Source of the DNA: Caulobacter sp.
GTDB taxonomy: Bacteria; Pseudomonadota; Alphaproteobacteria; Caulobacterales; Caulobacteraceae
Assembly (NCBI GenBank): GCA_014378155.1
Contig: JACMOF010000010.1
Coordinates: forward strand, 1 to 9,676
Direction of reading: 5' to 3'
DNA length: 9,676 nucleotides
Under the pieces are notes generated by a model. The model did not search any database. It worked only from the letters and a program-made list of their open reading frames with translations, and was not told the origin of the DNA. Position numbers and translations under genes: made by a program. Positions 1 to 4,980 of this stretch are shown here, piece by piece (position 1 is the stretch's first letter; each line of letters starts with the position of its first letter).

Positions 1-77
1 CTTGCCGCGCAAAGGGTCTCTCAACTCACTGGCGGCCGCCCAAAACCTGCTGGCTAAAGCCTGGCTGGCGAGCGGCC

Positions 78-110
78 AAAGAAAAAGCGGCAGCCTTTCG
101 GGCCGCCGCT
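78..110 (-). terminator. Rho-independent terminator of the 163-aa secreted protein gene
   Basis: Read on the minus strand, a G/C-rich hairpin (arms 105-110 and 86-91, extended by GGC/GCC around a short loop with one A/C mismatch) is followed by TTTTCTTT at 85-78. This is a standard intrinsic terminator layout. It lies about 85 bases past the stop codon at 196-198 of the only minus-strand gene reading towards it. A second small hairpin from two AGCGCT copies (115-120 and 124-129) lies just before it. I see no convincing gene in the rest of 1-195. Confidence 0.7.
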
Positions 111-195
111 CGAAAGCGCTATCAGCGCTGACGGACGATGTGAGGCCTCTATAGCGCGATGTTCAGACGGTTGGAAGCCCCTCTGACACCGCGCC

Positions 196-687
196 TTAGG
201 AGGCGTTCAGTATGCCGGACAACGCCTTGAGGGGGTCGTCGGCTTCGCAATCGGCTTCAAGGCTGGTTGATCGCCCCTTCCAAGCGACCTCAGCCACGAG
301 CATGCCAGGATCCAGGCAAGACTGCTCGCCGACCGAACCGGTCATTTGATACAGCGCCGGATCATCAAGCCAACGCTCCAGAACTTCCGCTGAGTCTCGG
401 CTCAACGTCCAGTTCTTGGCCCGGACGCCGTTCGGCGCGCGCCCCAAGGTCTCCACCCGCGACACCGTCCATCGGCCGCGCGTGTTGCGTCGTGCGACCG
501 TGCTTGAGCTTCCGCCGAGATAGAGCGCTTGGCGAAAAATCGTGACCTCGCCGACCGCGCTGGCGGGAGGCAAGCCGGCCCGCGCCCGCAGGTCGACATG
601 GAGATCTTCGATAGAACGGCTCATCGCCGGGCCGGCGAAAATCATCGCCGCAAACAGCCAAGCCGTACCCCATCGTCTTCGGATCAT
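196..687 (-). CDS. Secreted protein of unknown function (163 aa)
   Basis: I do not recognise the family. The protein opens with a typical Sec signal peptide: MIRRRWG followed by a hydrophobic run of about residues 8-20, with likely cleavage near residues 20-24. The mature part is about 140 residues, soluble-looking and basic in the middle. It has only two cysteines, C124 and C147, which could form a disulfide in the periplasm. The open frame continues upstream to 1551, but that part is antisense to ppa. The ATG at 687 is chosen because it starts the signal peptide and has a GAGGG ribosome-binding match about 9 bases upstream. The gene is divergent from ppa, with 150 bases between them for both promoters, and ends before a good intrinsic terminator. 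Its coding status is supported by the signal peptide, the terminator and the clean spacing; its function is unknown. Confidence 0.72.
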   Translation of the reverse strand: MIRRRWGTAWLFAAMIFAGPAMSRSIEDLHVDLRARAGLPPASAVGEVTIFRQALYLGGSSSTVARRNTRGRWTVSRVETLGRAPNGVRAKNWTLSRDSAEVLERWLDDPALYQMTGSVGEQSCLDPGMLVAEVAWKGRSTSLEADCEADDPLKALSGILNAS

Positions 688-735
688 TATGACCGCCCTC
701 GCTGATAAGTAAGGCTTTCGGTGCCCGAGGTCGCA

Positions 736-783
736 AGTCAAGCTTTCCGCCCCTTCCGCACCGCAACATTTGTGGCCTATACA
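736..783. promoter_or_regulatory. Divergent promoter region between the secreted gene and ppa (weak elements)
   Basis: The 150-base gap 688-837 must hold promoters for both divergent genes. On the plus strand TATACA at 778-783 resembles a -10 box and lies 55 bases before the ppa ATG, but no good -35 is visible at 17 bases. On the minus strand TTGACT (741-736) resembles a -35, but no -10 is well placed after it. Both are only candidates. Confidence 0.25.
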
Positions 784-837
784 GTCGCCCGCGCAGCCGC
801 CTCCCCGCGGACCCCAATCTCCTGAAGAAGAGTCACA

Positions 838-1371
838 ATGGACCTCTCCAAGATCGCCACCGGCGTGAACCCGCCTTATGACCTCAACGCCGTCATCGAG
901 ATCCCGCAAGGCGGCGAGCCGGTGAAATATGAGATCGACAAGGCCAGCGGCGCCCTGATGGTCGATCGCTTCCTGCACACGGCGATGTTCTATCCGGCCA
1001 ATTACGGCTTCATTCCCCACACCCTGGCGGACGACGGCGATCCCGCCGACATCATGGTGGTGGGTCCGACCCCCGTGGTGCCGGGCGCGATCATCCGCTG
1101 CCGCCCGATCGGCACCCTGATGATGGTCGATGAAGCCGGTTCGGACGAAAAGATCCTGGCCGTGCCGGTCGACAAGCTGCACCCCTTCTATACGGGCGTG
1201 AACAGCTGGCGCGACCTGCCGGTGATCCTCACCGAGCAGATCGCCCACTTCTTCCAGCACTATAAAGACCTGGAAAAGGGCAAGTCGACCAAGATCAGCG
1301 GCTGGGCCGACCTGGAAGAAACCGCCGAGATCATCCGCACGGCGATCAAGCGCCACGACGAAAGCTACTGA
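838..1371 (+). CDS. ppa: Inorganic pyrophosphatase (family I)
   Basis: Cytoplasmic Mg-dependent enzyme that hydrolyses pyrophosphate to two phosphates, pulling nucleic acid, protein and lipid synthesis forward. At 177 residues it has the usual length of bacterial family I enzymes. The metal-binding signature DGDPAD is at residues 66-71, so D66, D68 and D71 match the E. coli D65, D67 and D70 positions; D98, D103 and K105 match the second acidic cluster. E21, K30, R44, Y56, Y142 and K143 also sit at expected active-site positions. The fifth signature residue is Ala rather than the more common Leu/Val, a conservative change. The ATG at 838 has a purine-rich GAAGAAGAG stretch upstream. The gene appears monocistronic: divergent from the gene on its left and followed by a palindromic repeat whose first hairpin could end transcription. 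Confidence 0.97.
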   Translation: MDLSKIATGVNPPYDLNAVIEIPQGGEPVKYEIDKASGALMVDRFLHTAMFYPANYGFIPHTLADDGDPADIMVVGPTPVVPGAIIRCRPIGTLMMVDEAGSDEKILAVPVDKLHPFYTGVNSWRDLPVILTEQIAHFFQHYKDLEKGKSTKISGWADLEETAEIIRTAIKRHDESY

Positions 1372-1384
1372 ATTAGTACAGGTT

Positions 1385-1510
1385 CTTTCCCTCCCCTTAA
1401 TGGGGAGGGGGGACCACCAAGTGGTGGGTGGGGCTTCGCCGCCCCCTTGACTCATCAAACCCCACCAGACCTCTTCGGTGCGCCCTCCCCCTGTGGGGTC
1501 CCACGGGGGC
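1385..1510. repeat. Composite palindromic intergenic repeat with a GANTC site
   Basis: The stretch after ppa is built of G/C-rich inverted repeats: CCCTCCCC (1389-1396) with GGGGAGGG (1402-1409); CCACC/GGTGG around 1414-1427; GGGGC (1430-1434) with GCCCC (1441-1445); TTGA/TCAA flanking a GACTC site at 1449-1453; and CCCCC(t)GTGGG (1487-1497) against CCCACGGGGG (1500-1509). Outer segments also complement each other, for example GTGGGG near 1429 with CCCCAC at 1460, so a larger fold is possible. Palindromic repeats carrying GANTC (the CcrM methylation site) are known from Caulobacter and other alphaproteobacteria, and this looks like one. The first hairpin may also act as a ppa terminator. Family membership is inferred by appearance, since only one copy is in the window. 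Confidence 0.65.
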
Positions 1511-1524
1511 AGGCGCTTACGGCT

Positions 1525-1545
1525 CTTGAACCCACCGTCGCCCAT
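1525..1545 (+). promoter_or_regulatory. Candidate heat-shock (sigma-32 type) promoter for hsp20
   Basis: CTTGAA at 1525-1530 matches the sigma-32 -35 core, and CCCAT at 1541-1545 resembles the heat-shock -10. The 10-base spacing is about three bases shorter than usual, which lowers confidence. A start of transcription just after 1550 would give a leader of about 80 bases containing both hairpins of the putative thermometer. Confidence 0.35.
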
Positions 1546-1564
1546 CGCCACCTAAGCTGGACGT

Positions 1565-1631
1565 CGCGAGGCGGGGCGCCGATCCCGGGCCTGGTTCTCG
1601 CGCACGAAGTCGCTTGAGCGAGGACTTCGCG
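1565..1631 (+). ncRNA. Putative ROSE-type RNA thermometer in the hsp20 leader
   Basis: Two hairpins precede the hsp20 start. The first pairs CGCGAG (1565-1570) with CTCGCG (1597-1602) and has further G/C pairing inside. The second pairs CGAAGTC (1605-1611) with GACTTCG (1623-1629), seven continuous pairs ending two bases before the ATG, and swallows the ribosome-binding site GAGGA (1620-1624). The left arm contains TCGCT (1610-1614), an exact match to the UYGCU motif of ROSE elements. With U and C paired to A1624 and G1623, the next pair would be G1612 with G1622, the G-G mismatch typical of ROSE next to the Shine-Dalgarno. ROSE elements are known in front of alphaproteobacterial hsp20 genes, where heat melts the last hairpin and allows translation. 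The assignment is from sequence pattern only. Confidence 0.6.
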
Positions 1632-2057
1632 ATGACCCGCGCCATCCTGTTCGACAGCCCCTTTCTGCTGGGCTTCGAACACACTCGAGACCTGATCGAG
1701 CGCGCGGCAAAGGCCGCCGCCGAAAGCTATCCGCCCTACAATGTCGAGCAGTCTGACGACGGCGGGGTGCGCATCACCCTGGCAGTCGCTGGCTTCTCGC
1801 CCGATCAGTTGCATGTCACCGTCGAAGGCGGCCAGCTGGTGGTCGCCGGACGGCGCGAGGCGGACGGCAAGTCCGAGACCGACCGCGCCTATCTGCATCG
1901 CGGCATCGCGGCGCGGGGCTTCCTGCGCACCTTCGTGCTGGCCGACGGCATGGAGGTCACGGCCGCCACGCTCGAGCATGGCTTGCTGCATGTCGATCTC
2001 GCCCGGCCGGAGCCTGAACGGCTGGTTCGCCGCATTCCCATCCGGTCGGTCGGCTGA
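1632..2057 (+). CDS. Small heat-shock protein, Hsp20/IbpA family
   Basis: ATP-independent holdase chaperone that binds unfolding proteins in the cytoplasm and keeps them refoldable by DnaK/ClpB. The 141-residue protein has a short N-terminal arm with the FDSPFLLGF segment (7-15) common in alphaproteobacterial IbpA-like proteins, an alpha-crystallin domain at about 36-126 ending in an ATLEHGLL stretch (112-119; family pattern AxxxnGxL), and the C-terminal I-x-I oligomer-docking motif as IPI (135-137). A TTG at 1614 would add six residues but lies inside the leader hairpin. The ATG at 1632 is preferred because GAGGA at 1620-1624 is well spaced from it. It is followed after 81 bases by a DUF1150 gene, a common alphaproteobacterial pairing. 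Control is probably double: heat-shock promoter plus RNA thermometer. Confidence 0.93.
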   Translation: MTRAILFDSPFLLGFEHTRDLIERAAKAAAESYPPYNVEQSDDGGVRITLAVAGFSPDQLHVTVEGGQLVVAGRREADGKSETDRAYLHRGIAARGFLRTFVLADGMEVTAATLEHGLLHVDLARPEPERLVRRIPIRSVG

Positions 2058-2138
2058 CCTTTCCGGCACTCGTTCCAGCGCGCGGTCTGAACCGACCTGC
2101 GTCGCGGGGCGTTCCCATTTTCAAAGGAGTTGGTCTTA

Positions 2139-2405
2139 ATGACACCTGACCCCCATACCCCGTTCTTCTCCGCCGAAGCCTTCGCGGCGCTTGGCGCGCC
2201 CGACCTGGTCTATGTGCGGCCCATCAAGGCGGCGGAAATCCTCGAGGACGCGCCGGACGGGGTCAGCGACTTTGACCTGTCGCCCGACCAGACGCTCTAC
2301 GCCGTGTCCCGCGCCGACGGCGCCCGCCTGGCCGTGCTGACCGACAAGGACTCCGCCGTGGCCGCCGCCCTGGCGCACGAGCTGGCGCCGGTCTCGGTGC
2401 ATTAG
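2139..2405 (+). CDS. DUF1150 family protein (88 aa)
   Basis: A small acidic cytoplasmic protein of unknown biochemical role. The features I associate with DUF1150 are visible: an N-terminal F-x-x-L-G stretch (15-19), a central VYVRPIKAAE segment (24-33), and LYAVSRADGARLAVLTD (53-69) followed by an alanine-rich helix to the C terminus. In alphaproteobacteria such genes are often found directly after an hsp20 gene, as here, which suggests a role in the same stress response, perhaps as a partner or modulator of the chaperone (inference). A strong AAAGGAG site at 2123-2129 fixes the ATG at 2139, rather than the in-frame TTG at 2130 that overlaps that site. There are no cysteines or membrane segments. 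Confidence 0.85.
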   Translation: MTPDPHTPFFSAEAFAALGAPDLVYVRPIKAAEILEDAPDGVSDFDLSPDQTLYAVSRADGARLAVLTDKDSAVAAALAHELAPVSVH

Positions 2406-2426
2406 CCCCCGTCGGTAAGTTCCGAG

Positions 2427-2454
2427 CCGACCCGAGAGACATCTGGGTCGGTTT
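2427..2454 (+). terminator. Terminator hairpin between DUF1150 gene and the convergent secreted gene
   Basis: CCGACCC (2427-2433) pairs perfectly with GGGTCGG (2445-2451), with three more inner pairs (AGA/TCT) and a small loop, followed by TTT. The T-run is short, so termination may be only partly intrinsic. It lies 21 bases after the DUF1150 stop and just beyond the 3' end of the convergent gene, so it may insulate both. Confidence 0.55.
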
Positions 2455-2467
2455 GGGAGCGGCGCGC

Positions 2468-2950
2468 CTAATCGAGTCGACGCTGCAAACGCCTCAAAGG
2501 CGCCATCCCCCTCAACTGGCTCAAGATCATCGTTGGCTCGCCCTGTGCAGCGTCCACCATGGTGCAGGTGAAGCCCTGGAAGGGTTGTCCATCTCGGGTG
2601 ATTAAGAGGAAACCAGGAGTAAATATCCTGCCATCATAGTTGACGCCATCTACGGCATCATATTGGTCGAGGTTCTTTTGAATCTTTTGGATGTCAGCCT
2701 CGGGTTTTCCCGCGCCGTAATACATCATCTTTCCGTCAGGCGAGAAGCGCATGTAGTCTAGCGAAATCCATTTAGACAACGCCTTCGTGGTCGAATTTGG
2801 TGTAACGACCCGGCTTTCCCAAAGACCCACAAGATCGCTAGAGGTACACGGGCGGCCCTCAGCCAGCGGCTCGGTCTGTGGAATTTGAGCCCTAGCGGAT
2901 GCGCCGAGTGCGAGCGCTACACTCGAAGCAAGAAGAAGTGTTCTGATCAT
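2468..2950 (-). CDS. Secreted protein of unknown function (160 aa), low G+C
   Basis: I do not recognise a named family. A clear signal peptide (MIRTLLLASSVALALGASARA) predicts export with cleavage after residue 21 at ASARA. The mature protein has a GLWES stretch (42-46), an FSPDGKMMYYG segment (69-79) and aromatic, strand-like sequence, which recalls small lipocalin-like or beta-rich periplasmic proteins (inference only). Its two cysteines, C35 and C129, could form a disulfide. The frame extends to an ATG at 2998, but the signal peptide begins at the ATG at 2950, which has GGAAG about 9 bases upstream, so the shorter form is chosen. G+C over 2581-2760 is roughly 45-53%, far below the flanking genes. 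The C terminus is unusually basic (RGMAPLRRLQRRLD). Confidence 0.75.
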   Translation of the reverse strand: MIRTLLLASSVALALGASARAQIPQTEPLAEGRPCTSSDLVGLWESRVVTPNSTTKALSKWISLDYMRFSPDGKMMYYGAGKPEADIQKIQKNLDQYDAVDGVNYDGRIFTPGFLLITRDGQPFQGFTCTMVDAAQGEPTMILSQLRGMAPLRRLQRRLD

Positions 2951-2987
2951 CGAAGTGAGCTTCCAGGGCCGCTGACCAAGTTTTGGA

Positions 2988-2993
2988 AATATA
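2988..2993 (-). promoter_or_regulatory. Candidate -10 element for the low-GC secreted gene
   Basis: TATATT on the minus strand (2993-2988), within GCTATATT, is similar to the GCTAnAwC-type -10 of Caulobacter housekeeping promoters. It lies about 38 bases before the ATG at 2950. No good -35 is visible at standard distance. If real, the RNA would start after the upstream ATG at 2998, supporting the shorter gene start. Confidence 0.3.
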
Positions 2994-3012
2994 GCCATTA
3001 ACAGACAAATTT

Positions 3013-3030
3013 GGGCGCTCGCAACCGCCC
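3013..3030 (-). terminator. Weak terminator-like hairpin after ptsN
   Basis: Starting one base past the ptsN stop, GGGCG and CGCCC (3030-3026 with 3017-3013) form a 5-bp stem with an 8-base loop, followed on the minus strand by AAATTTGT. The stem is short and the T-run broken, so this is only a possible end for the rpoN-ptsN transcript. Confidence 0.3.
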
Positions 3031-3031
3031 C

Positions 3032-3502
3032 TCAAGCCGCCGTCGGCTTGCTCTCCTGCGCCGGGGCTAGCAGCAGATACACCGCGTCGGCCGAGCGCGC
3101 CTGGCGCAGTTGTTGCCGCGTCTCGGGCTGGCGCATCAGTCGCGACACCCGGGCCAGGGCCCTCAGGTGGCTGGAGTCGGCGTCGGCGGGGGCGAAAAGG
3201 GTGACCAGCAGGTCCACGGGCTTGTCGTCCACCGACCCGAACGCCACCGGCGTCTCCAGGCGCATGAACACCGCGCGAACCCGGTCCAGGCCCTTCACGC
3301 GCGCATGGGGAATAGCCACGCCCTGGCCTACGCCGGTCGAACCGGCCGTCTCACGATCGATCAGGCCCTCGAGCGCCTCACCGGCGTCGACGCCCAGGAC
3401 GCGGGCGGCAACGTCGGCGATGACGCCCAGGACCTGACGCTTGTTGGAGGCGCTGACCCGCAGGATCACTGCGCCTGGATCCAGTAGATCGCCGATCGTC
3501 AT
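3032..3502 (-). CDS. ptsN: PTS IIA-like nitrogen regulatory protein PtsN (EIIA-Ntr)
   Basis: Phosphate-accepting protein of the nitrogen phosphotransferase system. It receives phosphate from NPr and, depending on its state, influences potassium uptake, stringent response and other regulatory targets in the cytoplasm. The 156 residues cover one PTS EIIA type 2 domain. The phosphorylated histidine is H66 in GVAIPHARV (61-69), preceded by the conserved RETAGSTGVGQG (50-61). The second conserved region HLRALARVSRLM is at 112-123. The ATG at 3502 begins the normal family N terminus (MTIGDLLDP); its ribosome-binding site is weak. It is the last gene of the rpoN-exoD-hpf-ptsN series, 101 bases after hpf. 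That gap carries a GATTC (GANTC) site at 3552-3556, so a separate promoter there is possible. Confidence 0.95.
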   Translation of the reverse strand: MTIGDLLDPGAVILRVSASNKRQVLGVIADVAARVLGVDAGEALEGLIDRETAGSTGVGQGVAIPHARVKGLDRVRAVFMRLETPVAFGSVDDKPVDLLVTLFAPADADSSHLRALARVSRLMRQPETRQQLRQARSADAVYLLLAPAQESKPTAA

Positions 3503-3603
3503 GGCCGCCAGCTCGCTTCGTTATCGGTCGCACCGAGTCGTCGTTCCGAGAGATTCGGCAAAATGCGGACCTTCCGAAACGCACCAACGAACCCGAGGTT
3601 CTG

Positions 3604-4248
3604 TCAGCTTGCGGCTGGCCCGTGTCCGTTCAGCGCGGGGGCCTTCACCTGCGTCCGTTCGGGATCGATCCAGCCAATATTTCCGTCTGGCCGCCGATAG
3701 ACCACTGACAATCCGTCGTGGGCGGCGTTCCTAAACACGATTGCCTGGGACTCGGTCAAGTCCAGTTCCATGACCGCCATGGAAACGGTCATCGTCTTCA
3801 GGGAGCCCTGGCTCTCGGCGATGATCATCGCGGCCGGCGCGCCGGCGGGATGGTCGTCCTCGCTGCTCCAGTCGTCCTCGTCGGCATCGTCGTCTTCGGG
3901 GGCCCGCAGCACGTACATCGCCGCGTTTTCGGCCGCCTTGGCGTTGGCGGCGATGGAGTGGCTTTTCAATCGTCGTTTGTAGCGCCTAACCCTCGTTTCG
4001 ATCTTGGCCAGGGCGGCGTCGAAGGCCGCGTGTGCGTCTCCTCCCGACCCGTGGCTGATCAGTTGCTGACCCGAAGCCAGCTTGACCGAGCAATCGACCC
4101 GGAAGGCGTAGCCCTCCTTGCTGATGATCACTTCGGCGTCGCCGCCGCGATCAAAATACTTACCGATGCTCAGGGTGATTTCGTCGGAGACTCGCGCTCG
4201 CAGAGCCTCGCCAACGTCGACATGCTTGCCGGAGATTTGGACTTGCAT
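3604..4248 (-). CDS. hpf: Ribosome hibernation promoting factor, long form
   Basis: Binds the 30S decoding region and, in the long form, links 70S ribosomes into inactive 100S dimers in starvation or stationary phase. The 214 residues show both parts of the long form: an N-terminal S30AE fold (1-97; MQVQISGKHVDVGEAL start and the basic RRYKRRLK end at 88-95), an acidic linker (117-133, rich in Asp/Glu), and the C-terminal dimerisation domain (148-198; VFRNAAHDGLSVVYRRPDGNIGWIDPE). The frame could start at TTG 4293, but the ATG at 4248 matches the conserved family N terminus; its best purine-rich site (AGGACAGG) is unusually far upstream. The gene belongs to the rpoN-hpf-ptsN cluster, here separated from rpoN by an exoD-like gene, with a 51-base gap. 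Confidence 0.95.
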   Translation of the reverse strand: MQVQISGKHVDVGEALRARVSDEITLSIGKYFDRGGDAEVIISKEGYAFRVDCSVKLASGQQLISHGSGGDAHAAFDAALAKIETRVRRYKRRLKSHSIAANAKAAENAAMYVLRAPEDDDADEDDWSSEDDHPAGAPAAMIIAESQGSLKTMTVSMAVMELDLTESQAIVFRNAAHDGLSVVYRRPDGNIGWIDPERTQVKAPALNGHGPAAS

Positions 4249-4299
4249 GCGATAACAACGCGCCTGTCCTGACGTGGTGTCAAGCGCCGCCAAGGCGAC

Positions 4300-4911
4300 T
4301 TAAAACAGCCCTGAAAACATGTCTAGCAGGCGTTCGACCGCAGCCATGACGACACCGGCGCTGAGCACCAGCAGGCCGACGCTGACCGCCGCCATCAGAT
4401 AGCCCGCCAAGGCCAGCAGGCCGTCACGCTGCAGCAGGGCCAGAGACAGCACCGCCACCGTCGCGCCCGGCGCGAGGTTGCCCAGGGGGATCGGCAGCAC
4501 CAGCACCATGGCCAGCAGGGTGCAGACCACGCCGATCATCCGCTCGCCGGCCGGCGCGAACAACATCTCCAGGCGCGGGCGGGTGACCAGCTCCATCCGC
4601 CGGACGATCGGCGTCAGCCTACGGAACAGGCCTCGCAGGTCGTCGCGTTTCAGGGGATGGTGAACCAGCTTGCGCGGCAGCCATGGAATATCCGAGCCCC
4701 AGGCGATCTGCGGGGCCAGCAGCAAGATCGGCAGGCTGAGGATGGTCGAGGAGCCTGGCGGCAGGGGCAGGCAGTTGAGCAGTCCGAACACGAACAGCAT
4801 GGCCCCGAAGGCGCGGCTATCGAACTGCTCCAGCATCTGGCCGACGGTCAGGACGGGGCGTGTGTCCTCGCCAAACCCCTCGATCACGTCGGACAAACTC
4901 TGGGACGTCAT
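4300..4911 (-). CDS. ExoD family membrane protein (exopolysaccharide synthesis type)
   Basis: Integral inner-membrane protein of 203 residues resembling the ExoD family, named after a rhizobial gene linked to exopolysaccharide production and alkali tolerance; its biochemical activity is not established. After a soluble N terminus, hydrophobic segments lie at about 34-48, 54-72, 123-145, 148-161 and 164-192. The motif LPLPPGSS (48-55) returns in similar form as LPIPLGNLAPG (139-149), suggesting two related halves. A basic, charged loop (80-118) separates them. An AAAGG site about 8 bases before the ATG at 4911 supports the start. It follows rpoN by 69 bases and precedes hpf by 51 bases in the same direction, so it is likely co-transcribed with them. 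The role in this position is unknown. Confidence 0.87.
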   Translation of the reverse strand: MTSQSLSDVIEGFGEDTRPVLTVGQMLEQFDSRAFGAMLFVFGLLNCLPLPPGSSTILSLPILLLAPQIAWGSDIPWLPRKLVHHPLKRDDLRGLFRRLTPIVRRMELVTRPRLEMLFAPAGERMIGVVCTLLAMVLVLPIPLGNLAPGATVAVLSLALLQRDGLLALAGYLMAAVSVGLLVLSAGVVMAAVERLLDMFSGLF

Positions 4912-4980
4912 GCTTCGCCTTTGGTCGCGTCTCTAGAAACGCAGAGCGCGGCCTTCGTGGCTATGCGCCATCGATCCTTT

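Noticed and set aside
1..80. Possible end of a neighbouring gene at the left edge
   Set aside because: Short open stretches exist in all three plus frames, but none has recognisable protein sequence or enough length to judge.
688..1551. Upstream extension of the minus-strand secreted gene to a 451-residue product
   Set aside because: The extension runs antisense through ppa. The internal ATG at 687 starts a signal peptide with a ribosome-binding site.
1614..1631. TTG start giving hsp20 six more residues
   Set aside because: It lies in the loop of the leader hairpin, and the GAGGA site would fall inside the coding region. ATG 1632 fits spacing and family length.
4249..4293. TTG start at 4293 extending hpf by 15 residues
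   Set aside because: The added residues do not look like the HPF family, whose N terminus begins with the MQVQISGKH-like strand at 4248.
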